64,000 nt of DNA from Psychrobium sp. MM17-31 (GCF_022347785.1 NZ_JAKRGA010000004.1:248001-312000); one strand, 5' to 3'. Counted from the first letter of the stretch, positions 17,956-27,841 are shown. The notes: generated by a model not told the origin, from the sequence alone. Numbers and translations are program-made.

Positions 17956-18843
17956 CTACAACTTGCGTAGTTGCAATGAAAATTGGCGTCCCCAGAAGTA
18001 AATCCCAAGGCCTAGCGTGATTAACAAAGCACCAGCGATTAATAAATGGCTAATGGTTTCTCCGTTAAACAATGCCCCTAATGCAATGGCAAAGCTCGGT
18101 GTGATGAGTGTGGTTAACGCAACTGTGCTGGTGGATAAGCGCTGTAATACGAAAAAGTAAGCGATAAAACCCACTAGTGAAGCGAAGATACCAAGATATA
18201 CGATGGCGAAAATGGAGCGCTCCTGCCAAGAATCGACATTCATTTGTCCATCTGTAATTAACCAAGCTGCAAAAAATAGTGGTATTGCACAATACAATGT
18301 ACCCAATGTCGTCGCCAATGGGTGAATATTGATAGATACGCTTTTCACGAGCACGCCACTTAAACTGAAAAAGAACATAGCGACTAGCAACAGTCCAATG
18401 CCGATATAGCTATCACTATTCAATGATAGTTTGTCCCAGCACACAACAAGCAGACCTAACATACAAATTAACATGGCGATTTTTTTGCTCATATCAAATG
18501 CCGGCTCATTTAAAATTCGCTGCGCTAATATGCCTGTTACAACGGGTGATAGGCCGAATACTAACGACATAAATCCGGATGACACATAAGGTGCAGCCAT
18601 GTATCCACAGCTCATGCCGCCAAAAAGGCCTAAGGTAGAAAAACCATAGAGCTTCAGTGCTGTCGGGGATATCGGCAGTTTGATACGCATGGTGATTAAC
18701 AATAAAGTGCCGAGCGTTGCCGCAATGACCATGCGCATTAATACAGCCATTGTTGGTGATACAGTTTCACTGCTCCAAACAATACCCAATGGCGTTGTAG
18801 ACCAGATGATAATAACGGCGAGATAACTAGCTGAGACTTTCAT
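17956..18843 (-). CDS. EamA/DMT-family transporter
   Basis: A 295-residue inner-membrane protein with about ten helices in two EamA repeats (about 4-135 and 147-285). The first helix SYLAVIIIWSTTPLGIVWSSE and the PTMAVLMRMVIAATLG segment are typical of drug/metabolite transporters of the EamA type, which export amino acids, nucleobases or other small metabolites. GAGGAG precedes the ATG. It is the first gene of an apparent two-gene unit with the phosphodiesterase, and its 5' leader carries a strong intrinsic terminator and a small open frame, suggesting attenuation control. The substrate cannot be read from sequence. Confidence 0.85.
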   Translation of the reverse strand: MKVSASYLAVIIIWSTTPLGIVWSSETVSPTMAVLMRMVIAATLGTLLLITMRIKLPISPTALKLYGFSTLGLFGGMSCGYMAAPYVSSGFMSLVFGLSPVVTGILAQRILNEPAFDMSKKIAMLICMLGLLVVCWDKLSLNSDSYIGIGLLLVAMFFFSLSGVLVKSVSINIHPLATTLGTLYCAIPLFFAAWLITDGQMNVDSWQERSIFAIVYLGIFASLVGFIAYFFVLQRLSTSTVALTTLITPSFAIALGALFNGETISHLLIAGALLITLGLGIYFWGRQFSLQLRKL

Positions 18844-18887
18844 TGATAACTCCTCTTTTTTAATGAGCCATCTCGCGGTTTAGAAAT

Positions 18888-18918
18888 AAAAAAAGCCGCA
18901 GAGGGTAGGCTGCGGCTT
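18888..18918 (-). terminator. Intrinsic terminator in the EamA leader (attenuator-like)
   Basis: On the minus strand AAGCCGCA (18918-18911) and TGCGGCTT (18900-18893) form an 8-bp GC-rich stem with a 10-base loop followed by an uninterrupted U7 run (18894-18888). It lies 45 bases before the EamA start and in the same direction, so it would stop transcription before the gene unless prevented. No gene ends just upstream except the small leader frame, which argues for attenuation. Confidence 0.75.
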
Positions 18919-18937
18919 GATTGATATAACAAGAAAT

Positions 18938-19027
18938 CTAATCGAGTCGCTTGTGCAACGAGACCATCACACTGGCTACTTGCCAGCGTGATTTAAGCAT
19001 CAGATTACAAACGATAGAATGAGTCAT
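18938..19027 (-). CDS. Possible leader peptide of the EamA gene
   Basis: A 29-codon open frame beginning MTHSIVCNLML and ending HKRLD lies on the minus strand, with its stop 20 bases before the terminator hairpin. A second hairpin (18968-18990, 8 bp with one G-U pair) lies within it, an arrangement seen in transcription attenuators. Against this, there is no good ribosome-binding site and no run of any one amino acid (a single Trp). Treat it as a hypothesis; an RNA-only leader is equally possible. Confidence 0.3.
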   Translation of the reverse strand: MTHSIVCNLMLKSRWQVASVMVSLHKRLD

Positions 19028-19188
19028 TGTTATAGATTAATGAGTGAATAATGAGCTCATATTGCGGTGTCTAAGAATTAAAGTCAATCGACAATTTCGA
19101 TTCATTTATCCTTAAAAAATTTGCGGATTAGTTTAGCCAATAATCCAGTTATACTGACCTTATCTTCACTTGTGCAAAGAGCTGCATT

Positions 19189-20796
19189 TTGACTGCTTTA
19201 AAATCTAAATTTACCTTTGAAAATCGTTTTATCGATAACCTCCCAGCTGATCCCGAACCTGCGAAATTTGTGCGTCAGGTTCACGGTGCTGCCTATTCAT
19301 TTGTGATGCCTATTCACGTCTCTAATCCACAAGTGATAGCGACGGATAACGATTTGGCCAATGAGTTAGGGTTTAGCGAAGCGGATTTAAGCGATGAGCT
19401 ATTTCCACAAGTGATGGCAGGTAACGATTTATTGGATGGTATGGCGCCTTATGCCATGAATTATGGCGGTCATCAGTTTGGCAATTGGGCGGGGCAACTT
19501 GGTGATGGGCGCGCGATAAATTTAGGGGAGCTGGTGACGCCAACAGGCGAGCATAAAATCTTGCAGCTTAAAGGTGCTGGCTTAACACCCTATTCGCGCC
19601 GCGGCGATGGTTTAGCCGTGCTACGCAGCTCGGTGCGTGAATTTTTGTGCTCACAAGCGATGGAGCATTTAGGTATCGCTACTACCAAGGCATTATCGCT
19701 AAGCTTAACTGGCGAAGAGGTAATGCGAGACATAATGTATGACGGCAATGCTGCATTAGAACCAGGCGCTGTGGTGTGCCGTGTGTCATCATCTTTTACG
19801 CGTTTTGGCAACTTCCAATTACCCGCTTTCAGGCAAGACATTGAATTATTACGCGCATTAGCCAATCACACTATAGAAGCGGATTTTCCTCATTTAGTTG
19901 TAGACAGCGATGTTATTGATAAAGGCGTTTACTTAGCGTGGTTTAATGAGGTGTGTCAGCGCACCGTTAAATTAATTGTCGGTTGGCAGCGCGTGGGCTT
20001 TGTGCACGGAGTAATGAATACCGACAATATGTCGATTATTGGTGAAACTATCGATTATGGCCCTTACGGCTGGATTGATGATTTCGACGTAAATTTCACG
20101 CCAAATACCACCGATAGACAATACAAACGCTACCGTTTCGGTACCCAAGGTGAAATTGCCCAATGGAATTTATTTCAGTTAGCTAATTCCATTTATCCAC
20201 TGGTTGAAGAGGCTGAGCCATTGGAAGCTATGCTTAATGAATTCGCTGATGACTTTCAGCTCGCATGGCGCGAAATGATGGCGCAGAAACTTGGTTTTGA
20301 GCGTTATCAAAATGCCGATGATTTAACATTATTTGAGTCATTAGAAGCGCTACTTAGCTTGGTGGAAACTGACATGACAATTTTCTATCGTCAATTAGCT
20401 AAACTCGACGTGACTCAGGATTTCATGCAATCAAATCATTGGTTACCAGTGTTAGAAAATGCTTATTATCAAACCGAACAATTAAGTGATACCTACGTTG
20501 AGCAAATGTCACAATGGCTATGCAAATACCAGCAACGCCTAGTGCTGGATAGCCGCGATAGTAAGGCTCGCATTGCACAAATGAACGCCACTAATCCTAA
20601 GTATGTACTGCGTAACTATCTGTCACAACAAGCGATAGATAAAGCTGAGCAAGGCGACTACAGTGAAATTCATCGTCTGCAACAAGTGCTGAAACATCCG
20701 TATGACGAGCAGCCAGAGTTTGAACAATACGCACAAAAGCGTCCTGATTGGGCACGGGAGAAGGTAGGTTGTTCGATGCTTTCTTGTAGTTCGTAA
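19189..20796 (+). CDS. selO: Protein adenylyltransferase SelO
   Basis: A 535-residue SelO/YdiU pseudokinase that transfers AMP to protein hydroxyls. Family blocks are present: NYGGHQFGNWAGQLGDGRAINLGE, LQLKGAGLTPYSRRGDG, AVLRSSVREFLCSQAM, GFVHGVMNTDNMSI and YGPYGWIDDFD (metal and catalytic Asp region). It ends GCSMLSCSS: the C-terminal redox pair is Cys-Cys in place of the selenocysteine found in eukaryotic SelO. The TTG at 19189 is the only reasonable start, because family homology begins within 10 residues and the next ATG is internal. The protein is somewhat longer than E. coli YdiU. It diverges from the EamA leader. Confidence 0.93.
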   Translation: MTALKSKFTFENRFIDNLPADPEPAKFVRQVHGAAYSFVMPIHVSNPQVIATDNDLANELGFSEADLSDELFPQVMAGNDLLDGMAPYAMNYGGHQFGNWAGQLGDGRAINLGELVTPTGEHKILQLKGAGLTPYSRRGDGLAVLRSSVREFLCSQAMEHLGIATTKALSLSLTGEEVMRDIMYDGNAALEPGAVVCRVSSSFTRFGNFQLPAFRQDIELLRALANHTIEADFPHLVVDSDVIDKGVYLAWFNEVCQRTVKLIVGWQRVGFVHGVMNTDNMSIIGETIDYGPYGWIDDFDVNFTPNTTDRQYKRYRFGTQGEIAQWNLFQLANSIYPLVEEAEPLEAMLNEFADDFQLAWREMMAQKLGFERYQNADDLTLFESLEALLSLVETDMTIFYRQLAKLDVTQDFMQSNHWLPVLENAYYQTEQLSDTYVEQMSQWLCKYQQRLVLDSRDSKARIAQMNATNPKYVLRNYLSQQAIDKAEQGDYSEIHRLQQVLKHPYDEQPEFEQYAQKRPDWAREKVGCSMLSCSS

Positions 20797-21106
20797 ATAG
20801 CGCTTAATAAGCTAGGGTTTTGGTGTATGTGGAGCAAATATTATTTTTCAGGGAAGAAAAATGAAGCCAACAGGGAAGTTTTTACGGCGAATTTGCGTAA
20901 TATGCATCGAAACCTTCGAATATCACACTCTTTTTTTGATTGAACCTTGGTTCATAGATCGCAGTTTTGATGTAAAAGTTATCCCTCAGAAGCTGACTTT
21001 GTTATACTGCGCGCCGCTCGATATCGAGTAATTTATTGGGCACTGCATAGGGCGGTGTCTTCCACAGCACTGGATTTACGTTCCAGCTCGTTCAATGGGA
21101 AATAAA
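20797..21106 (+). promoter_or_regulatory. trhO upstream region with TATACT -10
   Basis: A 310-base gap with no gene recognised. A -10-like TATACT (21003-21008) followed by GCGCGCC is the best promoter candidate for trhO; no matching -35 was seen at the expected spacing. A CTCGATATCGAG palindrome lies just after it, and a small CTGGA/TCCAG hairpin occurs near 21070. GGGA before the ATG at 21107 serves as ribosome-binding site. Confidence 0.35.
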
Positions 21107-22093
21107 ATGTCAAATATTCACGTATGCGCCATGTACAAATTTGTGCGCTTAGAAAACTTCGAAGAAATTCGTCAGCCGCTATTAACCTTAATGGAAAACA
21201 ACGATGTACGCGGTACCTTGCTGTTAGCTTTAGAAGGTATTAACGGTACTATCGCTGGTCCACAAGCGGGCATCGAAGCGGTGCTAAACTTCTTAAATAA
21301 CGATGAGCGCATCAATCCTATTTCTTTCAAAACGTCTTACAACGAAGAAAACCCATTCCAACGTACCAAGGTTAAACTCAAGAAAGAGATTGTGACCATG
21401 GGTGTTGAGGGTATCGATCCTAACTACGTGGTAGGTACTTACGTTAAGCCAAAAGATTGGAATGCACTTATCTCTGATCCTGATGTGGTATTGGTTGATA
21501 CGCGTAATGATTACGAAGTTGAAATCGGTACTTTTAAGGGCGCTATCGATCCTAAAACCGAAACTTTCCGCGAATTTCCACAATACGTTGCCGATAACCT
21601 AGACAAAAACAAGCACAAGAAAGTTGCTATGTTCTGTACGGGTGGCATTCGTTGTGAAAAATCAACTGCTTACATGAAAGAGCAAGGCTTTGAAGAGGTT
21701 TATCACCTTGAAGGCGGCATCTTACAATATCTTGAAGATGTGCCAAAAGAAGAGTCGATGTGGGAAGGTGAGTGTTTCGTATTCGACGGCCGTGTTGCGG
21801 TAAACCACGATTTAGAACAGGGTCAATACGATCAATGTTTCGCGTGTCGCTTCCCGTTAACTGAAGAAGAAATGAAAAGCGAACACTACGTTAAAGGTGT
21901 GAGTTGTCATCGTTGTCACGACAAAGTCACTGACGAACAACGCGCGCGTTTTGCTGAGCGTGAGCGTCAAATAAAATTAGCTGAGCAACGTGGTGAAAAC
22001 CACATCGGTGGTGATGTAAAAGAAACTATCGTTGAGCGTCGCGAGCAAAAGATTGCCGCTAAGAAAGCTGCACAAGAGAAAAGCAACGCGTAA
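21107..22093 (+). CDS. trhO: tRNA uridine(34) hydroxylase TrhO
   Basis: A 328-residue rhodanese-family enzyme (YceA) that installs 5-hydroxyuridine at position 34 of tRNAs with O2. Order: N-terminal ferredoxin-like domain starting [12 protein letters not shown] with [12 protein letters not shown]; rhodanese domain with [19 protein letters not shown] and the active loop [11 protein letters not shown] holding Cys177; then a C-terminal Zn-like cluster with CFACRFPL and [10 protein letters not shown] start at 21107 rather than the ATG at 21095, since GGGA then has suitable spacing and the known short form begins here. The Lys/Glu-rich tail is normal. Confidence 0.93.
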   Translation: MSNIHVCAMYKFVRLENFEEIRQPLLTLMENNDVRGTLLLALEGINGTIAGPQAGIEAVLNFLNNDERINPISFKTSYNEENPFQRTKVKLKKEIVTMGVEGIDPNYVVGTYVKPKDWNALISDPDVVLVDTRNDYEVEIGTFKGAIDPKTETFREFPQYVADNLDKNKHKKVAMFCTGGIRCEKSTAYMKEQGFEEVYHLEGGILQYLEDVPKEESMWEGECFVFDGRVAVNHDLEQGQYDQCFACRFPLTEEEMKSEHYVKGVSCHRCHDKVTDEQRARFAERERQIKLAEQRGENHIGGDVKETIVERREQKIAAKKAAQEKSNA

Positions 22094-22114
22094 TTATTAG
22101 GTTGCTTTGATAAG

Positions 22115-22144
22115 AAAAAGTCCTCGCCTTGGCGGGGACTTTTT
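22115..22144. terminator. Bidirectional intrinsic terminator
   Basis: AAAAAGTCCTCGCC (22115-22128) pairs with GGCGGGGACTTTTT (22131-22144), 14 bp with one G-U pair and a two-base loop. A-rich and T-rich ends allow it to end both trhO (plus) and the convergent DUF1761 gene (minus). Confidence 0.85.
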
Positions 22145-22163
22145 GTTTCTGGCTAAATTAGCG

Positions 22164-22550
22164 CTAGTGCCAAGCTCCCAAAATCGCGCCGTAGATAACA
22201 AATTGACCGACGTGATAACCAGCATCGATAAGCAATAGGCGGATGCTTTTGTTGCTAAATTGATAATTGATGCCAAAGCTGGTGGCGACAAAGCCAAGAC
22301 CAACGTATAGGCCGAAAGTGATTGCGCGCTCTAATTCCGGATTGGGACCTAATAACGTCGCAAACACAAAGGCAGCAATTAGGGTGAAAATAAATGAGGT
22401 GCCAAAGACCTTAGCAGGATGTTGTTCGTCACCTTTGATGCCAGTTTCCGCCATCCACACTTTTCCGAACAGCAGTGAATACCACACACCGCCCAGCATA
22501 AAGCTGCTAATTGCGGCGACAAGTACCGCGAGTAAATTGATATCGGGCAT
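22164..22550 (-). CDS. DUF1761 membrane protein
   Basis: A 128-residue protein with four hydrophobic helices and the DUF1761 pattern: LLAVLVAAISSFMLGGVWYSLLFGKVWMAE at the start, HPAKVFGTSFIFTLIAAFVFATLL in the middle and INYQFSNKSIRLLLIDAGYHVGQFVIYGAILG at the end. The function of this small inner-membrane family is not known. It diverges from glpK with a gap of about 120 bases and shares a terminator with trhO. Confidence 0.8.
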   Translation of the reverse strand: MPDINLLAVLVAAISSFMLGGVWYSLLFGKVWMAETGIKGDEQHPAKVFGTSFIFTLIAAFVFATLLGPNPELERAITFGLYVGLGFVATSFGINYQFSNKSIRLLLIDAGYHVGQFVIYGAILGAWH

Positions 22551-22566
22551 AAGCCTCTCCTTTACT

Positions 22567-22584
22567 ATTGTTATTGTTATTGTT
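22567..22584. repeat. Three tandem ATTGTT units
   Basis: Three exact copies of ATTGTT stand in the divergent gap between DUF1761 and glpK, closest to the DUF1761 start. Such short tandem repeats can change copy number, but nothing here shows that they do. Confidence 0.6.
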
Positions 22585-22672
22585 GTTTTAAATATTAGTT
22601 ATACCATAGCTTGTTGTTCTTATTACATGCTAGAGTAACTCCATCTTTTTTATAGAATAATATGTCATTGTT

Positions 22673-24154
22673 ATGCCTAACTATATCCTTTCAATTGACC
22701 AAGGAACTACCAGTTCTCGCGCCGTGCTATTTGATGATGGAGGCAAAGTTGTCGCTAAATCGCAAACCGAGTTTCAGCAGCATTTTCCGCAAGATGGTTG
22801 GGTAGAGCACAAGCCGAACGACATTTTATCCACCGTAGTACAATGCGCTAAAGAAGTGATGGCAAGTTCTGCGGTTGATGTCGCCGATGTGAAATGTGTC
22901 GGTATTACTAATCAGCGTGAAACTACCGTGGTGTGGGACAAGACTACCGGCGAAGCAATTTATAACGCCATTGTTTGGCAAGACAGGCGTACTAGCGAAA
23001 AGTGTCGTGAGTTGGTCGAGAGTGGCCATGAAAAAGTGGTAACGAGTAAAACAGGCTTGCTACTCGATCCCTATTTTAGCGCCAGTAAATTGCAGTGGAT
23101 TTTAGATCATGTCGAAGGGGCACGTGCTCGTGCTGAAAAGGGCGAGCTAGCCTTTGGCACCATAGACACCTTCTTATTATGGCATCTTACGCAAGGTCAT
23201 CAACACGCAACAGATGCAACCAATGCATCTCGTACCATGTTGTTCAATATTCATCAGCAGCAGTGGGATGAAGAGCTGCTAACGCTATTTAATATTCCTA
23301 AACAAATTCTGCCGCAAGTTAAAGATAGTAGTGATGATTTCGGCATGACAGATCCTGCTATTCTAGGTCAAGCGATACCAATCACGGCGATGATTGGCGA
23401 TCAACAAGCTGCACTATTTGGGCAAACCTGCTTTGAGAAAGGTATGGCCAAGAGTACTTATGGCACAGGATGTTTTTTAATGCTCAATACGGGTGATGAA
23501 GCTATTACGTCGAACAATCGTTTATTGTCGACTGTTGCCTATCGACTTAACGGCAAAACGACCTATGCCCTCGAAGGTAGTATCTTTATGGCAGGTGCGA
23601 CAGTGCAATGGCTTAGAGATGGTCTAGAATTCATTAAGGACGCGAGCGAGACACAAGCAATTGCTGAGCAAGCCCCGATAGATCATGGGGTATTCTTAGT
23701 GCCTGCTTTTACCGGACTTGGTGCGCCATTTTGGGATCCAAATGCTCGTGGCGCTATTGTCGGTTTGACGCGAGATTCAGGCATTAAAGAGATCGTTAGC
23801 GCGGGATTGCAATCGGTGTGTTATCAAACCAAAGATTTGCAAAAAGCGATGGAATCAGACGGTGTGCGCCCAACATCGCTGCAAATTGACGGAGGCATGA
23901 GTCAAAACGATTGGACGATGCAGTTTTTGGCAGACATTCTAGGCGCCAATATCAGTCGCAGTAGTATTATGGAAACAACGGCTTTAGGTTGTGCTTACTT
24001 AGCGGGATTACAAGCGGGGGTTTTTGAATCTTTAGCACAAATATCGAGTCTATGGCAGCAAGATAAGCTCTTTACACCTAATATGTTAGCGACGCAGCGC
24101 AATGGACTTTATCAGCAATGGCTTACCGCCGTTAATCGCGTGAAAACTCAATAG
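22673..24154 (+). CDS. glpK: Glycerol kinase
   Basis: A 493-residue FGGY-family kinase that converts glycerol to glycerol-3-phosphate with ATP in the cytoplasm. Visible blocks are [14 protein letters not shown] (nucleotide and substrate site), [34 protein letters not shown] (catalytic Asp), [15 protein letters not shown] and [12 protein letters not shown]. Length is as expected. The ATG at 22673 is required by homology although no Shine-Dalgarno-like sequence precedes it. No glpF, glpD or glpR is adjacent; the next gene in the same direction is a hybrid kinase 29 bases away. A link between the two is not evident. Confidence 0.95.
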   Translation: MPNYILSIDQGTTSSRAVLFDDGGKVVAKSQTEFQQHFPQDGWVEHKPNDILSTVVQCAKEVMASSAVDVADVKCVGITNQRETTVVWDKTTGEAIYNAIVWQDRRTSEKCRELVESGHEKVVTSKTGLLLDPYFSASKLQWILDHVEGARARAEKGELAFGTIDTFLLWHLTQGHQHATDATNASRTMLFNIHQQQWDEELLTLFNIPKQILPQVKDSSDDFGMTDPAILGQAIPITAMIGDQQAALFGQTCFEKGMAKSTYGTGCFLMLNTGDEAITSNNRLLSTVAYRLNGKTTYALEGSIFMAGATVQWLRDGLEFIKDASETQAIAEQAPIDHGVFLVPAFTGLGAPFWDPNARGAIVGLTRDSGIKEIVSAGLQSVCYQTKDLQKAMESDGVRPTSLQIDGGMSQNDWTMQFLADILGANISRSSIMETTALGCAYLAGLQAGVFESLAQISSLWQQDKLFTPNMLATQRNGLYQQWLTAVNRVKTQ

Positions 24155-24183
24155 ACGACAGTAATTTTGAAAGGGAATTTATA

Positions 24184-26994
24184 GTGGGCTTACTGGGAAG
24201 AACAATAATAATCGCACTGAGTTTGATGTGGACAATAACTTGTTATGCATCTGACATTGAGATCGACTTTGAGGAGTATTTGCGATCTCCCACACCCACG
24301 CAATCCATCACCGAAATAAACGCATTGCTGTCAGCAAAGACGCTTACCCCGCAATCACAATTAAAAGGTTATCTCGCGTTAGCGCGGCTATACAATACCA
24401 CTGCGCAGCCTGAGTTGGCCTTTAAAGCAGCGAACGATGCGCTAAAATACGCGAAAACGAAAAAGCTGGCTGATGGCGAAGCCTTTGCGAATAAGCTACT
24501 TGGTATTTTGCATTTCTATCGTGACGAGCGCCTGATTGCTATCGAATATTATCAAAAAGCGTTAGTGCATTTTCGCAATTCAAAACAGCACATTCAGCAG
24601 GCTCATCTTCTTAATAATATGGCGCTGGCCAATGTCGCAGTTAATAACTTTGAGGCTGCCATTGGCCAATATGAAATAGCAGCTAGCTTGTATAAGCAGC
24701 ACGGTGAAGTTATCGACGAGCTAGATGTTCAGTTTAATATCGGGATTTTATACAACCGCTTGTATCAGTTTGATACCTCACTTGTGATCTATAAACGCCT
24801 CAATGACAGGTTTACTGCGCTTGGCAAAAGCGAACGACTAAGTCGTTTAAACATTGAAATTGGCAGGACATATCGCGATATTCGTAAATTTAAACTCGCC
24901 GAGCAATACTTGGAGCTGGCCTATCAACAGGTTAAAAAGCTTGATAACGACTTTCATCTCGCTATTGCTGCTGAGTTATTAGCTCAGGTCAAAGTTGATT
25001 TAGGATTAGCAGATGAAGGGCGAAAACTGGCTAACGAAGCCATCAAGTTGGCAGACGTTGGGAAAAATGTCGATGCGATGATTGGTGGTTATATTGCCTT
25101 GGCAAGCGCTAGTTATTTAGCGGGAGATTATGATGACGCATTAGCTAAGCTATCTCATGCTAACGCGATTATTGAACCCGAAAATAACCCACAGCGTCCT
25201 GAGACTATTTGGTCGATTAAATCATTAATTTTTGCGGCCCAAGGAAAAGCAGATAAAGCGTTAAAAGCGCAGCAACAGTTCGCTTATCTCAAAGGGCTGC
25301 GAACCAGCGAGCAGGCCAACATTAGGCTCGCGAGGTTTCAAGCAGAACTCGATACAGATAACTTATCGCGTAAAGTAAAAGATTTGACTCAAAAGGAGCA
25401 ACTGCAAGCACTGGAGTTTGAAAAAACGCAGCAAAGATATTTGCTGTGGATGGGAACCGGGATATTTGCCGTTGTCATCATGTTCTTTATGTATCGCGGC
25501 CATGTTCAAGCAAAACTCAAACAAAATTTGGCACAAAAAGTTAAATTGCGCACCGAAGAGCTCGAGCTGTTAATGGAAGAGGTGCAGGAAGCAAACGCAA
25601 CTAAAAATCAGTTTCTCGCTAATATGAGTCATGAGTTACGTACGCCATTAACGGCGGTGATCGGTCAAGCCGAGGCCATTATTGCTGGCGACGTCGAACC
25701 TGAGTTTGTCCATAAAGAAGTCGAGATAATTTATAGTAACAGTACCCATCTTTTGACGTTACTTAACGATTTACTTGATTTGAGCCGCATTGAAGCCAAC
25801 AAGCTAGAGTTGGAGTTAAAACAGCACGATATTCATAAGATTATTGATAAAGTTGGCAGTTTTTTCAAAGAGCAGGCGCAGAAAAAAGGCTTAGAGTTTG
25901 TAATTGACAATCAACTGTCGACGCCGTTTGTGATGATGGTGGATGAATTACGCTTGAAGCAAATTTTAATCAATCTCTGTTCCAATGCTATTAAATTTAC
26001 TTATCAAGGCAAGGTATCTATTGAAATAAAGTCGGATAATCATTGTGTTGTGTTTAAAGTTATCGATACTGGAATTGGTTTAGACGAGCAGCAATTAGCA
26101 CAGATTTTCAATCGCTTTACTCAAGGTGATAGTTCCATTAGTAGACGCTTTGGCGGTTCTGGTTTAGGACTTTGTTTATCACAGCAATTGGCGTTGATGA
26201 TGGGGGGCAATATAAAAGTGACTAGTGAACTTGGCCTTGGCAGTGAGTTTGAGTTTACGATGCCCGTTTCAGATAAGCCGTGCTATGTTCAGCAAGAATT
26301 GCCAGCTGTTACTCAACGTTTAGATCCTAATCTATCGTTAAATGGATTAGTACTACTGGCAGATGATCACAACGATAATAGGCGCCTTACAGAGCGTTTA
26401 TTACGTGTATTGGGCCTCAATGTTGTCACTGCCGCTGACGGTTATCAAGCGATTAAACAATACAACCTACGCAAACCTGATCTCGTCTTACTCGATATTC
26501 AAATGCCAGAAATGGACGGTATTGAAGCTTTTAAGGCCTTGCGCCAGCAGGGTGCTCGAGTACCAATTATCGCCCTAACAGCCAATGCGATGAACCATGA
26601 GATTGAACATTACATGCGTTTGGGTTTTGATGATTATATTAGTAAACCCATTGTTAGAAACTACTTCGTGCAGGTGCTAGCCCGCAACCTTCATCAATCA
26701 GTGTCTAATGCCCAAACCCAAGAGCTTGCTACGGTGGATACATCTGATATCTCGAGTGATTTTAAAGCGTCATTTGCCAAGGAGCGAGAGAATTTTACTG
26801 AGTTATTATCGACCTTTGATTACACAGAATTAGCGAAAGCGGCACATCGCTTTTCTGGTGCTGCAGCTATGTTTCAGTTTACGAAATTAGCTGTACTTGC
26901 CGCCGATATTGAAAAAGCGATAAAACAACAGCAGCAACTCAAAGCTAAAGAATTAACCCAAGAGCTCATTAACCAATTAAGTAATGAACACTAG
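24184..26994 (+). CDS. TPR-sensor hybrid histidine kinase with REC and Hpt
   Basis: A 936-residue inner-membrane phosphorelay protein. Order: signal sequence (1-21); periplasmic TPR array (about 50-380, including ALVHFRNSKQHIQQAHLLNNMALANVA); TM helix (about 420-440); coiled linker; HisKA domain with phospho-accepting His483 in NMSHELRTPL; HATPase with NLCSNAIKFTYQG and GSGLGLCLSQQ; receiver domain with phospho-acceptor Asp771 in LLDIQMPEMDG; and a C-terminal Hpt-like domain with His888 in AHRFSGAAAMF. All relay residues look intact, so the signal should pass to a separate response regulator not present here. GTG start with AAAGGGAA upstream. The end overlaps the sulfurtransferase start by 11 bases. 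Confidence 0.9.
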   Translation: MGLLGRTIIIALSLMWTITCYASDIEIDFEEYLRSPTPTQSITEINALLSAKTLTPQSQLKGYLALARLYNTTAQPELAFKAANDALKYAKTKKLADGEAFANKLLGILHFYRDERLIAIEYYQKALVHFRNSKQHIQQAHLLNNMALANVAVNNFEAAIGQYEIAASLYKQHGEVIDELDVQFNIGILYNRLYQFDTSLVIYKRLNDRFTALGKSERLSRLNIEIGRTYRDIRKFKLAEQYLELAYQQVKKLDNDFHLAIAAELLAQVKVDLGLADEGRKLANEAIKLADVGKNVDAMIGGYIALASASYLAGDYDDALAKLSHANAIIEPENNPQRPETIWSIKSLIFAAQGKADKALKAQQQFAYLKGLRTSEQANIRLARFQAELDTDNLSRKVKDLTQKEQLQALEFEKTQQRYLLWMGTGIFAVVIMFFMYRGHVQAKLKQNLAQKVKLRTEELELLMEEVQEANATKNQFLANMSHELRTPLTAVIGQAEAIIAGDVEPEFVHKEVEIIYSNSTHLLTLLNDLLDLSRIEANKLELELKQHDIHKIIDKVGSFFKEQAQKKGLEFVIDNQLSTPFVMMVDELRLKQILINLCSNAIKFTYQGKVSIEIKSDNHCVVFKVIDTGIGLDEQQLAQIFNRFTQGDSSISRRFGGSGLGLCLSQQLALMMGGNIKVTSELGLGSEFEFTMPVSDKPCYVQQELPAVTQRLDPNLSLNGLVLLADDHNDNRRLTERLLRVLGLNVVTAADGYQAIKQYNLRKPDLVLLDIQMPEMDGIEAFKALRQQGARVPIIALTANAMNHEIEHYMRLGFDDYISKPIVRNYFVQVLARNLHQSVSNAQTQELATVDTSDISSDFKASFAKERENFTELLSTFDYTELAKAAHRFSGAAAMFQFTKLAVLAADIEKAIKQQQQLKAKELTQELINQLSNEH

Positions 26995-27841
26995 TATGTC
27001 ACTTTCTAAAGAATCCCTGTTAGTCGATTGTCATTGGCTTTCACAGCAATTAGCTAATCCAAAGGTCAAGATTGTTGACGCTAGTATGAACAAGATCTTG
27101 GGACGAACCCCAATCTTATATGATGAGCCGACGTGTATTGTTGGTAGTCTTGATTTGGCGTTAGAAGAGGCGCTAGCTGATCCCGACGCGCCGCTGGCTA
27201 ACACGATTTCTTCCGCCGCGCAGTTTGCTGCGCATATGGATAAATTGGGCATTGCCAATGACGATATTGTGGTGATTTATGATAATCAGGGTGTATATAG
27301 CTCACCGCGCGCTTGGTGGCTATTTAAAACAATGGGTCATCAACAAGTTGTCGTTTTGAACGGTGGTTTGGTTGATTGGATAAAACGTGGTTTTGCGACA
27401 GAGTCTAAGCACTCAAAAGCGGTGTTTAAACAAGATTATCAAGCACAAATTGATGATAGTTGGTTGGCGACACAAGAACAGGTTGAACACGCAATTGACG
27501 AAACAAATAGCGCGATTATTGATGCCCGCGGTGAACTTCGATTTAAAGGGCTGTCTAAAGAGCCGAGACCAAACGTGCGACCAGGACACATTCCGTCATC
27601 GCTAAATTTACCTTTTGCCGAAGTACTAAATGATGAGTTTTATAAAACATCGGCGCAATTGCAGATAGTTTTTCAATCTTTAATTAACTCGCAATCTAAC
27701 GTTATTTTTACCTGCGGTTCGGGTATTACCGCTTGTATTATTATGCTGGGCGCTTACATCGCCGGTTATCAAAACTTGCGTGTATATGACGGCTCATGGG
27801 CAGAGTGGGGCGCTGATGAATCGTTGCCTGTAGAAACTTAA
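26984..27841 (+). CDS. sseA: Sulfurtransferase, tandem rhodanese (SseA-like)
   Basis: A 285-residue thiosulfate/3-mercaptopyruvate sulfurtransferase with two rhodanese domains. The inactive N-terminal one begins DCHWLSQQLANPKVKIVDAS and has VVIYDNQGVYSSPRAWWLF; the active C-terminal one has AIIDARGELRF and the loop FTCGSGITACI with catalytic Cys244. The CGSGITA loop is of the mercaptopyruvate type. The ATG at 26984 lies inside the last codons of the kinase gene; a second ATG at 26996 is also possible, and neither has a clear ribosome-binding site, so translational coupling is likely. Its stop interlocks with that of mgtE. Confidence 0.88.
   Translation: MNTSMSLSKESLLVDCHWLSQQLANPKVKIVDASMNKILGRTPILYDEPTCIVGSLDLALEEALADPDAPLANTISSAAQFAAHMDKLGIANDDIVVIYDNQGVYSSPRAWWLFKTMGHQQVVVLNGGLVDWIKRGFATESKHSKAVFKQDYQAQIDDSWLATQEQVEHAIDETNSAIIDARGELRFKGLSKEPRPNVRPGHIPSSLNLPFAEVLNDEFYKTSAQLQIVFQSLINSQSNVIFTCGSGITACIIMLGAYIAGYQNLRVYDGSWAEWGADESLPVET

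Noticed and set aside
20797-21106. tRNA or small RNA in the selO-trhO gap
   Set aside because: No cloverleaf or terminator-linked RNA structure was recognised; only small palindromes and a -10-like hexamer.
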